Positions 6,885 to 13,242 of a DNA stretch of 21,239 bases are shown piece after piece. The stretch is from NCBI GenBank assembly GCA_902492555.1, contig CABUMH010000065.1, forward strand, positions 1-21,239, read 5' to 3'. The translations under genes and the position numbers were made by a program. The notes below the pieces were generated by a model, which did no database searches, was not told the origin of the DNA, and saw only the letters and a list, made by a program, of their open reading frames with translations. This stretch comes from Eisenbergiella sp900555195 (GTDB taxonomy: Bacteria; Bacillota; Clostridia; Lachnospirales; Lachnospiraceae). The stretch's first letter is position 1, and each line of letters starts with the position of its first letter.

Positions 6885-7127
6885 TTATCTTTCGCCTTCC
6901 GTCTCCCGCGTCTTCTCCTGATTGGCTTTCTGCTGCTCAGAGTATTCGAAGCCCCGGCATACCATGTAAAGCATTTCCATATACTGTCCCAAAAGTTCCC
7001 TGTCTTCTGGTGTCGCTTCGTTCTTCAGGAAATCTCGTACTTCTTTCTCAAAAGCAAGCCATTCTTCCTTCCCTCTCATTTTCCGCCAGATCAGCCGATC
7101 AGCCAGTTCTTTTCCCTTTTCGCTCAC
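6885..7127 (-). CDS. Small phage protein of unknown function
   Basis: An 80-aa, highly charged and helical protein (EEWLAFEKEVRDFLKNEATP, later QYMEMLYMVCRGFEYSEQQK). The start is GTG in a 4-nt overlap with the stop of the minor-capsid/peptidase gene and has a GGAGGAA ribosome binding site, so it is coupled to that gene. I do not recognise a family. It has no membrane segment and no cysteine pairs. Given the coupling it could be a partner or inhibitor of the peptidase-like domain encoded upstream, but nothing in the sequence proves this. Confidence 0.7.
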   Translation of the reverse strand: MSEKGKELADRLIWRKMRGKEEWLAFEKEVRDFLKNEATPEDRELLGQYMEMLYMVCRGFEYSEQQKANQEKTRETEGER

Positions 7128-8341
7128 GGCAATTCCTCCAAACCTGCTATGAAATCCATCACTTCTATCACATCCTCTACAGACGCTTCGGAATGCATCA
7201 GGTAATCCGAAACCTTATCCCGCAGCCAAGTATACCGCTCCGGCATCTCCACCGCAAAAAAGTCCTTGGCAAACTGCAAGTCTGTTTCTGCAAATTTCAT
7301 CCTGCCGTTAACAGCCCGCAGTATATCCGTATACTTCGTATAGGTCGCTGTATGCTGAATACCACGCTGTATACAAATCTCCTGTGTCAGATACTCCACA
7401 GCAGCCTCTTCCGTTCCAGAAAATCGATAGTAATCTTCCGGAGAATAATGGCTTGCGGAACAGGAATGTAGCATCTCATGCCATCTCGTTCCAGGATCTG
7501 CATCACTCCTTAAAAGTATATCACAGTTCCACTCTTTCTCACCAGAAACATTTGCTTCTTCACATTTCGCATTGTCAACAATAACTTTCCCACTCCATTT
7601 GCTCTTCCGGTTCGTATATTCTGATAGTTCGTTTCGGATCTGTTCCAGATTACGCCGAAGCGTTTCCGGGTCACTATTTTCATCCACTGCCCTGGCCTCG
7701 TTTCTCACCGCCTCATACCGTTTCCACGCCTGTGTCTTCTTCAGATCGGAGGTCCCGCGCTCATACCGCAGCTTCGTGGTTGCCTCTGGAACTCCGCAGG
7801 CCCTGCAGAAGGCGCGATATTCCCTTGTTTTTGCCCTGATCTTCGCTTTAATGTCCGTACTGTCCAGATTCAGGGCTTCCAGGGCTTCTTTTTCCCGCTT
7901 CAGCGCCCTGATCCCCCGTTCCATTGCCCGCAACCGCTGCGTCATGGCGTAATAATCATATTCTTTCCCGCCAACAGTAACTGGCCCGGGCTGTGGCTGA
8001 TAAGCCGGAAGGGAGGACGCGCCTTCAAACCAGACATGATGGCTGTGTCGGCAGTTATATCCATATAGCCCCAATGGATCATTCTCATGCGCCCCGTCCG
8101 CGCTATATCCGGTAGCATACCACAGATCCATGATCCATTCCTGGCCGATTCGCCGGGCCTCCTCCCGATAATCCGTTCCTGACTGGATGTAATACACTTT
8201 TCCCTGCCACTGTTCATGGTTTGCATGACCTACGCCTTTATTCCGGGCTCCCCAGTGCCGCGTAATATAGACCAGATTCTCACCCGTCTGCGCTATGTTT
8301 GCATCCATAATCTTAGCCTCTCTTTTTCTTCTGTCACTCAT
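7124..8341 (-). CDS. Truncated minor capsid protein fused to an HExxH metallopeptidase-like domain
   Basis: A 405-aa protein. Residues ~15-215 match the C-terminal half of the phage minor capsid 2 (Phage_min_cap2) family: NLVYITRHWGARN, HEQWQGKVYYI, YGYNCRHSHHVWFEG and a REYRAFCRACGVP helix region. The first several hundred residues usual for this family are missing, and the first ~14 (MSDRRKREAKIMDA) look unrelated. From ~245 onward a different domain holds WHEMLHS (His288, Glu289, His292: the HExxH zinc motif) and a downstream EEAAVEY that could give the third ligand. In virions such fused domains may be carried into the cell. The ribosome binding site is GAGGAGGTGA, with the ATG 9 nt beyond the previous stop. 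Confidence 0.8.
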   Translation of the reverse strand: MSDRRKREAKIMDANIAQTGENLVYITRHWGARNKGVGHANHEQWQGKVYYIQSGTDYREEARRIGQEWIMDLWYATGYSADGAHENDPLGLYGYNCRHSHHVWFEGASSLPAYQPQPGPVTVGGKEYDYYAMTQRLRAMERGIRALKREKEALEALNLDSTDIKAKIRAKTREYRAFCRACGVPEATTKLRYERGTSDLKKTQAWKRYEAVRNEARAVDENSDPETLRRNLEQIRNELSEYTNRKSKWSGKVIVDNAKCEEANVSGEKEWNCDILLRSDADPGTRWHEMLHSCSASHYSPEDYYRFSGTEEAAVEYLTQEICIQRGIQHTATYTKYTDILRAVNGRMKFAETDLQFAKDFFAVEMPERYTWLRDKVSDYLMHSEASVEDVIEVMDFIAGLEELP

Positions 8342-8350
8342 TTCACCTCC

Positions 8351-8464
8351 TCATCCTTCCAGACGGTATATCGCCCACCGCAGTGCAGCAGTCGTTTCCG
8401 CATCATGCTCTTTTTCCGCCCGCTCCAAAAGCTCATAGAGCTTGTCGAGCTTCTTCTGTTCCAT
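8351..8464 (-). CDS. 37-aa phage peptide
   Basis: A 37-codon frame starting MEQKKLDKLYELLERAEKEH and ending LRWAIYRLEG. It is charged and predicted to be a single long helix. An AGGAGG ribosome binding site lies at a good distance, the gene starts 2 nt after the preceding stop, and its own stop overlaps the ribosome binding site of the next gene. These tight contacts make it a real translated gene in the operon. No family is recognised. Confidence 0.65.
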   Translation of the reverse strand: MEQKKLDKLYELLERAEKEHDAETTAALRWAIYRLEG

Positions 8465-8466
8465 GT

Positions 8467-8721
8467 TCAGCCTCCTCTCTTGCCGCCCATGATCTCCATC
8501 CGTTCCTCCGGCGGTATCCCAAGGGCATCACATATCGCCCACAGTTCACACAGCCGGAAGGAACCGGGATCCGCGTTGCGGGATTCCATCAGTCGGGGAT
8601 TCTTCCCGGTAAGCTTCGCCAGATCCCTGTCTGATTTCTTCTTGATCTCTTTTCCTTTTTTAATGATTCCGCGTACCATCCGGCAGCGTTCTTCATATTT
8701 GCTTGGTGTCGTTCTTGGCAT
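8467..8721 (-). CDS. Small phage protein with a possible helix-turn-helix
   Basis: An 84-aa basic protein. The section SDRDLAKLTGKNPRLMESRN, followed by RLCELWAICDALGIPPEERM, reads like a Cro/Xre-type helix-turn-helix followed by its capping helices (LAKLTG...LCELWAICDALGI). It may bind DNA as a regulator of the leftward operon, of which it is the first gene. The start is ATG 8721 because a textbook AGGAGGTG lies 8 nt upstream. An upstream in-frame TTG (8748) would include that ribosome binding site in the coding part and is rejected. It is divergent from the structured RNA. Confidence 0.75.
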   Translation of the reverse strand: MPRTTPSKYEERCRMVRGIIKKGKEIKKKSDRDLAKLTGKNPRLMESRNADPGSFRLCELWAICDALGIPPEERMEIMGGKRGG

Positions 8722-8751
8722 TTTTTTCACCTCCTGTTTCACTTCCAATTC

Positions 8752-8780
8752 TTGAATATTTATTTCTTATATGTTAATAT
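8752..8780 (+). promoter_or_regulatory. Promoter of the structured RNA
   Basis: TTGAAT (8752-8757), a 17-bp spacer and TAATAT (8775-8780), with an extended TG (8772-8773). Predicted RNA start is about 8787. The region up to the divergent 84-aa gene is very AT-rich and probably also holds the leftward promoter, which I cannot place with confidence. Confidence 0.7.
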
Positions 8781-8813
8781 TTCTTTACCCTGATACGGGG
8801 CAAGGAGGGTCTT

Positions 8814-8849
8814 ATGCTTATAAAAAAACTGACTTGCCCTGTTCTCTGA
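8814..8849 (+). CDS. Possible 11-aa leader peptide inside the structured RNA
   Basis: AAGGAGGG (8802-8809) is followed 4 nt later by ATG and 11 codons (MLIKKLTCPVL) to TGA. The ribosome binding site and the frame lie between the two arms of the first RNA stem (8798-8804 with 8833-8839). Folding would therefore hide the site and translation would open the stem. The frame is very short and may be chance, but the ribosome binding site is among the strongest in the window. Confidence 0.35.
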   Translation: MLIKKLTCPVL

Positions 8850-9134
8850 TTGAAAGGTCGCAACAGTGGATGCCAAAGCACTTTAAACCGGCGTAAAATG
8901 TAGTAATCAGCATGGCGTTACTCGACTCAGAGAAGAGTTTAAAACACACGAGACGGCACTCGTTAAAATGCTTCACCATGCCCGGTACTCCTTACTATTC
9001 GCCAGCTAATGGGCGTTCATCAATTCTGCTGAACCAAAACTGCATAAGTGGCGAAATGTTTCAAGAAGCGTTCGGTCGCGTAGGACGCGGCGAAAGCCTG
9101 CAAAACATTCAGGGTTAAAAAATTTGGCAAAGAT

Positions 9135-9165
9135 CTGATAGGAACGCGACTCCTATCAGTTTTTT
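9135..9165 (+). terminator. Terminator of the structured RNA
   Basis: A perfect 9-bp stem (CTGATAGGA / TCCTATCAG) with a 7-nt loop is followed by TTTTTT. It overlaps the last codons of the convergent Xre gene (stop at 9156-9158) and may also slow leftward transcription. Confidence 0.9.
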
Positions 9166-9368
9166 GTTGGATGCCTTGGCGTTAAAAAACAATCCACTGA
9201 CACCATCAATGCCCCACATATCAGCTCATATTCTTCTAATGAAAGTCTACGATTTCCATTCAAGGCCAGATTCAGCTTTACCGTACTGATTCCCGTTTCC
9301 CTGCTGACAAAAGCCTGGGAAATTCCTCTTGCCTCCATATACTCTTTAATCCTTGCTTCAGGCTTCAT
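9156..9368 (-). CDS. Small Xre-family DNA-binding protein
   Basis: A 70-aa helix-turn-helix protein. Residues ~14-50 give the classic Xre pattern (ISQAFVSRETGISTVKLNLA, then LEEYELICGALMVSVDCFL). It is the size of Cro-like or excision/early regulators and has no effector domain. The ribosome binding site is AAAGGAA and the start is ATG 9368. It is the last gene of the leftward early set after the antirepressor and the 61-aa protein. It runs toward the structured RNA, and the two transcripts overlap at the terminator. Confidence 0.85.
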   Translation of the reverse strand: MKPEARIKEYMEARGISQAFVSRETGISTVKLNLALNGNRRLSLEEYELICGALMVSVDCFLTPRHPTKN

Positions 9369-9400
9369 GATTCCTTTCTCGCCTCCTCATGCTTCCTGCT

Positions 9401-9413
9401 CTGTTGCGAACAG
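9401..9413. promoter_or_regulatory. Dyad CTGTTGCGAACAG, possible operator
   Basis: CTGTT-GCG-AACAG is a 13-bp dyad between the 70-aa Xre gene and the rightward 102-aa gene. It lies within a 19-bp segment (9393-9411) that recurs with one mismatch at 10009-10027 upstream of the 61-aa gene, although the second dyad is imperfect. It could be a regulator binding site or a duplicated leader. Confidence 0.4.
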
Positions 9414-9426
9414 GTAATCAATATCC

Positions 9427-9455
9427 TTGCTTCCCGCTTCTTCCTTCCATATAAT
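9427..9455 (+). promoter_or_regulatory. Promoter of the 102-aa gene
   Basis: TTGCTT (9427-9432), a 17-bp spacer and TATAAT (9450-9455), 50 nt before the ATG at 9505. The 13-bp dyad at 9401-9413 lies just upstream and could control it. Confidence 0.75.
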
Positions 9456-9504
9456 ATGTTTACAGGCCGTTATCGCGGCTGAGTAAAAAGAAAGGATAAA
9501 GCGA

Positions 9505-9813
9505 ATGACAAAAGATGCTGACAAAATGATTTGCTGTCTCTATAAGGAATACCTTCAGCGCCGAAAACTGGGAAATTCTATAGCTGAATCCAGCCAATTT
9601 AGCCGCGAATATTTCAAGAATGACCCTGTCTTGTCAAAATGGCATCCAGATGATTGTACGAGCGTGGCCAGCGAGCTTAAAAATATTGGGTTCGTTAAAA
9701 TCTGGGTTTCCGGAAATTTTGAACTTACTGCTGAAGCTATTACTTATATGGAAAACCGTTTTAAAAATGGTATTATGGAATTAACCGATTTCATTTCAAA
9801 ACTAATCCCTTAA
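9505..9813 (+). CDS. Phage protein of unknown function, 102 aa
   Basis: A 102-aa protein read rightward between leftward genes, with its own promoter and a GAAAGGA ribosome binding site. The N-terminal part (DKMICCLYKEYLQRRKLG) and the C-terminal part (LTAEAITYMENRFKNGIMEL, then FISKLIP) bracket a region ending FVKIWVSGNFELTAEA that reads like the wing of a winged helix. Similar short proteins occur in gut Firmicute prophages, so a regulatory role is possible, but I cannot assign one. Its stop overlaps the end of the convergent 61-aa gene by 4 nt, and I see no clear terminator between them. Confidence 0.75.
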   Translation: MTKDADKMICCLYKEYLQRRKLGNSIAESSQFSREYFKNDPVLSKWHPDDCTSVASELKNIGFVKIWVSGNFELTAEAITYMENRFKNGIMELTDFISKLIP

Positions 9814-9995
9814 TCCCATCCGGGTGCTGTTGCCTCGAATATCTTATCTTCCTCAAATGACAGCACCCATTTTCCATTGTCAAATTTCAGATACAATTTG
9901 GAGATTCTCTCCTTCTTCTTGCCGTTAACGAGCAAAATCCCTTCTTTCGGAATGACAACTAAATTTTCAAGCTTTTCCACTTTCTCACCTTCCAT
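9810..9995 (-). CDS. Small hypothetical phage protein, 61 aa
   Basis: A 61-aa charged protein (VEKLENLVVIPKEGILLVNG, later SKLYLKFDNGKWVLSFEED). The alternating pattern suggests a compact beta structure. The ribosome binding site is TAGGAAACA and the start is ATG 9995, about 40 nt after the antirepressor stop. It lies in the leftward early set between the antirepressor and the small Xre protein. No family is recognised. Confidence 0.65.
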   Translation of the reverse strand: MEGEKVEKLENLVVIPKEGILLVNGKKKERISKLYLKFDNGKWVLSFEEDKIFEATAPGWD

Positions 9996-10033
9996 CTTGT
10001 TTCCTACATTCCTGCTCTGCTGCGAACGGCCAT

Positions 10034-10774
10034 TTAAGCAGTAGCTTCCAGAAATTTATTTACAAAATATATCTGTCCCTTTCCCGTAACTTTTGTAGTC
10101 CGGTTGATTCTGACGGAACCATCAGGATTATTTACCGTGGACTCCTTCACTTCAAAAAGCCCCATCTCCATAGATTTCTGCGTCGGCATATTCCAGTCAG
10201 TGCCTTTCCGCTTAATCAGGTAACCATTTTCTCGTAACCATGCGAACAGTCTTTTCTGACCTGTTTCGATGCCGTTCTGTTTAAGAATTTTCGCAAGGTC
10301 TCCGATCAGAATTGCGGTGTGGCTTGTTGACACTGCATCCGCAAAGATTTCCTTCGGCTTCATACGACCGATTTCTGCGGCCTGTTCCTCTATAGTTTTC
10401 TGGGCTTCCAGAACAGCCAGCGCAAGAAGCTCTTTTCCCTGTGGTGTGTGTGACTGATAGCTTCCAGTTTTTCGGATGGAGGGAATGATCTCATCCGCAA
10501 CCTTTGCCTGAAACTTTTCAGCGGCTTCATTTTTCGCTTTCATTGCCAGACGATAGAACACGTTTTCTGGAATAAATCCATCGTGCCCACTTGTGGGCAC
10601 GCCTAAATCATTCAAATATCCATCTACTCTTTCCCATCTGACAACTTCGTTGCCACTTGCGGCAATTCTCGTAAACCCTAGCCCTCTCGCCACGGTCTCC
10701 AGCCTCAGATACGCTGTGCCGTCTCTTTCATAGCACTCTACTCCATCAATGTTGATAATCTGTAATTCGTTCAT
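10034..10774 (-). CDS. Phage antirepressor (Bro-N plus KilAC)
   Basis: A 246-aa two-domain protein. The N-terminal ~110 residues form a Bro-N-type DNA-binding domain (MNELQIINIDGVECYERDGT, later VFYRLAMKAKNEAAEKFQ and ADEIIPSIRKTGSY). The C-terminal ~110 residues form a KilAC/ANT domain (AVSTSHTAILIGDLAKILKQ, ending QIYFVNKFLEATA). Such proteins lift repression by the CI-type repressor during induction. It follows the 69-aa Xre regulator on the minus strand, with an AAAGGGAAA ribosome binding site, and would be switched off by the divergent repressor. Confidence 0.92.
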   Translation of the reverse strand: MNELQIINIDGVECYERDGTAYLRLETVARGLGFTRIAASGNEVVRWERVDGYLNDLGVPTSGHDGFIPENVFYRLAMKAKNEAAEKFQAKVADEIIPSIRKTGSYQSHTPQGKELLALAVLEAQKTIEEQAAEIGRMKPKEIFADAVSTSHTAILIGDLAKILKQNGIETGQKRLFAWLRENGYLIKRKGTDWNMPTQKSMEMGLFEVKESTVNNPDGSVRINRTTKVTGKGQIYFVNKFLEATA

Positions 10775-10795
10775 ATGATTTCCCTTTCCGTCCTT

Positions 10796-10818
10796 AAAAT
10801 CAATTTTAATTTGATTTT
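10796..10818. promoter_or_regulatory. AT-rich dyad between the Cro-like gene and the antirepressor
   Basis: AAAATCAA (10796-10803) and TTGATTTT (10811-10818) are perfect inverted arms with a 7-bp spacer, overlapping the stop of the Cro-like gene. A related dyad (AATCAAA...TTTGA) lies in the divergent promoter region at about 11050-11065. Both could be repressor operators. The first could instead be a weak terminator. Confidence 0.4.
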
Positions 10819-11015
10819 TGAGGCGTAAAAATATAGTCTAACGGCATTTTATATAATTTGCTAAGTTCTCTACATTGGGACATTTTCGGTTCAGGCTTCC
10901 CTTTTTCCCAACTTACAATCGTTTGTTTTCCGACCTTTAGAGCCTTTGCAACATCTTCCTGAGTTAATCCAGCGTTTACCCTCGCCGCCGCTAAACTAAT
11001 TTGAAATTCGCTCAA
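10806..11015 (-). CDS. Cro-like Xre regulator
   Basis: A 69-aa helix-turn-helix protein, divergent from the repressor. The recognisable Xre motif is AGLTQEDVAKALKVGKQTIV followed by SWEKGKPEPKMSQCRELSKL, ending MPLDYIFTPQKSN. I place the start at TTG 11015 because GGAGGTGA lies 7 nt upstream. The 30 extra codons available upstream would run through that ribosome binding site and the promoter. It is the first gene of the leftward early transcript (Cro-like, antirepressor, 61 aa, Xre 70 aa) and probably competes with the repressor for the shared operators. Confidence 0.85.
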   Translation of the reverse strand: MSEFQISLAAARVNAGLTQEDVAKALKVGKQTIVSWEKGKPEPKMSQCRELSKLYKMPLDYIFTPQKSN

Positions 11016-11072
11016 AATTCTCACCTCCGTTCCTATGACCAAATTATAAATCAAATTTTTTTTGACTTTTTG

Positions 11073-11101
11073 TTGACCTTTATACATTTTTATTGTATTA
11101 T
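11073..11101 (+). promoter_or_regulatory. Repressor promoter in the divergent switch region
   Basis: TTGACC (11073-11078), a 17-bp spacer and TATTAT (11096-11101) drive the repressor-ImmA operon. A leftward TATAAT occurs at about 11042-11047 on the minus strand for the Cro-like gene. Between them is the dyad AATCAAATTTTTTTTGACTT, so both promoters could be controlled from one site. Confidence 0.7.
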
Positions 11102-11133
11102 TCAATTATAAGGAAGTTGGGAGGTAAAACATT

Positions 11134-11511
11134 ATGGCTGATGAAGAACAGAAAAGAATATTTTCTAAAAACTTAAATAAATATCTTTCATTCTTTAACA
11201 AAACACAAAAAGAAGTAGCTGACGCTATTGGAGTATCTCCGCAGACTTTTAATACATGGTGCCAAGGTATTGCTTTACCCAGAATGGGAAAAGTGCAGGC
11301 ATTGGCGGATTATTTCAAAATAAATAAATCAGATTTAATTGACGAAAAGAATGAGGATTCTACATCTTCTCGTCCAGATCCGGATATCCGAAGAATCGAG
11401 CGGGCGAGAAACAATATGGATCAAAAAGATCGCGATAAAATGATGAGAATACTCGAAGCTTCATTTGAAGATTACTTCGGAGATGATTACCTTGACAACG
11501 ATAAAGATTGA
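11134..11511 (+). CDS. CI-type phage repressor (Xre family)
   Basis: A 125-aa protein with an N-terminal Xre helix-turn-helix (KTQKEVADAIGVSPQTFNTW, then GIALPRMGKVQALADYF). Its C-terminal ~45-residue charged tail (SSRPDPDIRRIERARNNMDQ and onward) is in the style of ICEBs1 ImmR-type repressors. It has no LexA-like peptidase domain. Inactivation is therefore expected to come from the ImmA-like metallopeptidase encoded immediately downstream in an overlapping frame, and from the antirepressor. The ribosome binding site is GGGAGG. The repressor and its partner are clearly more AT-rich than the flanking genes. Confidence 0.9.
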   Translation: MADEEQKRIFSKNLNKYLSFFNKTQKEVADAIGVSPQTFNTWCQGIALPRMGKVQALADYFKINKSDLIDEKNEDSTSSRPDPDIRRIERARNNMDQKDRDKMMRILEASFEDYFGDDYLDNDKD

Positions 11512-12526
11512 CTTTCAAAGAAGGCAGGAAATAAAATCTATCGTTTTGTCCGCTCTGCAACGTATAGATGCATCGCTTCCTGTCAAAATCAAAAAGCTTT
11601 GTAAGTCTTATCCCAATATCAGGTTAATTCCTTATAGCGAACACATGAGACGCTACCATCTCAGTTATGAAGAAATGAAAAACTTTTGTGGAACAGCTGA
11701 TTCGTGTGCTGATTATTACGCAAAATCTGACAGATATATTATTTATTACAATGATATTGATACTGTTCGCATTGTCAATTCAAATAGATACAGGTGGAAT
11801 ATTGCTCATGAGTTAGGGCATATATCGCTATCTCACCTTAAACTGAACAAGAATACTCGCATATACAGATCTTCTCTTTCTGAAACCGAGTATAATTATC
11901 TTGAAGCTGAAGCTGATTATTTCGCACAACTTATTTTAGTCCCACATGCCGTTTTGTCGGGATTTAGAATAAATAGCCCTAATAATATTCGTTACATGTG
12001 CAAAATATCGGATCCTGCTTCTAAACGAAGATACTACGAATATATTGAATGGAAGTCTCACATTTCTTCAAAAGACGAATATGATCGTATGATCTTTTAC
12101 TATTTTTTTGATTTTATTTATAAACGTAAATGTACCAAATGTGGAGCCAGTTTAATTCAACGCTATGGCAAGTATTGCCCTATATGCGGCAGTAAAAATT
12201 CTTTACAATGGGGAGATGGAAAAATGATCTATAAGAGGTTAGAAACTTACGATAATGGAAAACTAAAAGAATGTCCCATTTGTCAAAACGAAGAAACCAA
12301 TATCGAAGGCGATTTTTGTCAAATATGTGGAACAAGTTTAGTTAATCACTGTTCTAATGAAGATTGTCTAAATAGTGACCCTTTGCCGTCCAATGCTCGA
12401 TACTGTCCAATTTGTGGGGCCAGATCGACATTTTATCGAGCAAATATAATACTAGACTGGAATGCGCCAGAGGATCCATTTATGACTATCCCTGATGGAA
12501 TTGATGAAGAATTACCTTTTAATTAA
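11483..12526 (+). CDS. ImmA/IrrE (M78) metallopeptidase with C-terminal zinc ribbons
   Basis: About 347 aa. The N-terminal ~190 residues are an ImmA-type zinc peptidase: NIAHELGHISLSH (His109, Glu110, His113) and a later LEAEADYFAQ helix supplying the third ligand. It should cleave the upstream repressor on induction. The unusual part is the C-terminal ~130 residues. These hold CTKCG...YCPICGS, CPICQ...CQICGTS and a CSNEDC...YCPICGAR series: three zinc-ribbon-like units, then an acidic end. Starts at TTG 11465, ATG 11483 or TTG 11492 are possible; TTG 11492 has GGAG at the best spacing. The gene overlaps the repressor by about 20-30 nt, so the two are coupled. Confidence 0.88.
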   Translation: MITLTTIKIDFQRRQEIKSIVLSALQRIDASLPVKIKKLCKSYPNIRLIPYSEHMRRYHLSYEEMKNFCGTADSCADYYAKSDRYIIYYNDIDTVRIVNSNRYRWNIAHELGHISLSHLKLNKNTRIYRSSLSETEYNYLEAEADYFAQLILVPHAVLSGFRINSPNNIRYMCKISDPASKRRYYEYIEWKSHISSKDEYDRMIFYYFFDFIYKRKCTKCGASLIQRYGKYCPICGSKNSLQWGDGKMIYKRLETYDNGKLKECPICQNEETNIEGDFCQICGTSLVNHCSNEDCLNSDPLPSNARYCPICGARSTFYRANIILDWNAPEDPFMTIPDGIDEELPFN

Positions 12527-12569
12527 TTTTATAATTGCTGATATGTCATAAAAGAAAGGACGTGATCCC

Positions 12570-13115
12570 ATGCCATTACCAAGAGAACACAGATACACCT
12601 CAGAAGATTACTGGAATCTCCCTGAAGGCCGCCGGGCGGAGCTGATTGATGGCCAGCTTTACGATATGGCGCCGCCGAGCCGGACACACCAGAAGCTCAT
12701 TATAGAGTTATCCAGCACTATCAGGAACTTTATTAAAGACCACAACGGTTCCTGCGAAGTCTATCCCGCTCCTTTTGCCGTCAATCTTGATGCCAATGAC
12801 AAGGACTGGGTTGAGCCGGATATCTCCGTGATCTGCGATCTCTCCAAGCTGGATGACCGCGGATGCAATGGAGCGCCTGATCTTATAATCGAGATTGTCT
12901 CGCCCTCCAGCCGCCGGATGGACTACTCCACCAAGAACGCTCTGTACTCCGAGTCCGGTGTCCGGGAATACTGGATCGTCGATCCGGCAAAAGATCGCAC
13001 CACAATATACCGTTATGAAGAGGATGCAGCTCCCATGTTCTATCTCTTTTCAGATGATATCCCCGTCGGTATCTTCCCGGAGCTTACCATCAACGTCGCT
13101 AATCTGCTGAAATAA
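12570..13115 (+). CDS. Uma2-family (DUF820) nuclease-fold protein
   Basis: A 181-aa protein of the Uma2 family, which has a PD-(D/E)XK restriction-endonuclease fold. Visible family motifs are RRAELIDGQLYDMAPPSRTH, WVEPDISVICD, PDLIIEIVSPSSRRMDY with a following STKNALY, and REYWIVDP. The acidic residues of EPD and IIEIVSPS and the Lys of STK are the presumed active-site set. The cellular role of the family is not settled. Its base composition is clearly richer in GC than the repressor-ImmA pair just upstream, so it probably arrived separately. The ribosome binding site is AAAGGACGTG. A 16-bp palindrome follows its stop. Confidence 0.88.
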   Translation: MPLPREHRYTSEDYWNLPEGRRAELIDGQLYDMAPPSRTHQKLIIELSSTIRNFIKDHNGSCEVYPAPFAVNLDANDKDWVEPDISVICDLSKLDDRGCNGAPDLIIEIVSPSSRRMDYSTKNALYSESGVREYWIVDPAKDRTTIYRYEEDAAPMFYLFSDDIPVGIFPELTINVANLLK

Positions 13116-13131
13116 TTTGCGACGTCGCAAA
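13116..13131. repeat. 16-bp perfect palindrome after the Uma2 gene
   Basis: TTTGCGACGTCGCAAA begins directly after the stop codon. With no loop and no long T run it is a poor terminator. It may be a protein-binding site or part of the 3' end of the Uma2 transcript. Confidence 0.5.
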
Positions 13132-13165
13132 ATCCCCCGGTAGTAACCGTGGTGAACCTTGACAA

Positions 13166-13171
13166 TATAAT
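13166..13171 (+). promoter_or_regulatory. -10 of the toxin mRNA promoter
   Basis: TATAAT at 13166-13171 matches the -10 in the inverted right arm. The proper -35 position holds only GTAACC, so this promoter should be weaker than the antisense one. The nearby TTGACA (13159-13164) is too close to serve this -10. In the leader, CAGCCC (13205-13210) can pair with GGGCTG (13231-13236) and cover part of the ribosome binding site. Confidence 0.5.
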
Positions 13172-13242
13172 ATACTTACCCAAGGGGCCGTTGGGGCGTT
13201 ATGTCAGCCCGCCGGACGCTATGCGAAAGGGGGCTGGTGCTT

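Larger units (their letters stand above)
8787..9165 (+). ncRNA. Structured RNA of ~380 nt, family not recognised
   Basis: There is no credible gene here, but many complementary segments occur in order. GGGCAAG 8798/CTTGCCC 8833; ACCGG 8887/CCGGT 8982; TAGTAA 8901/TTACTA 8992; GCATGG 8910/CCATGC 8976; ACGAG 8948/CTCGT 8959; TTCGCCA 8998/TGGCGAA 9049, which encloses GTTCA 9015/TGAAC 9030; AATGTTT 9055/AAACATT 9103, which encloses GTCGCG 9075/CGCGGC 9086. The ACCGG and TAGTAA pairings cross, as in a pseudoknot. A promoter precedes and a perfect terminator ends it. A ribosome binding site (AAGGAGGG) with an 11-codon frame sits in the first hairpin. It does not resemble tmRNA, RNase P, SRP or 6S RNA as I know them. 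Confidence 0.72.

Noticed and set aside
8912..9118. 68-codon open frame inside the structured RNA
   Set aside because: No ribosome binding site before its ATG, and the bases are better explained by paired RNA segments.
13159..13164. TTGACA as the -35 of the toxin promoter
   Set aside because: Only one base separates it from TATAAT, and no -10 lies 16-18 bp downstream; it is more likely part of the repeat arm.
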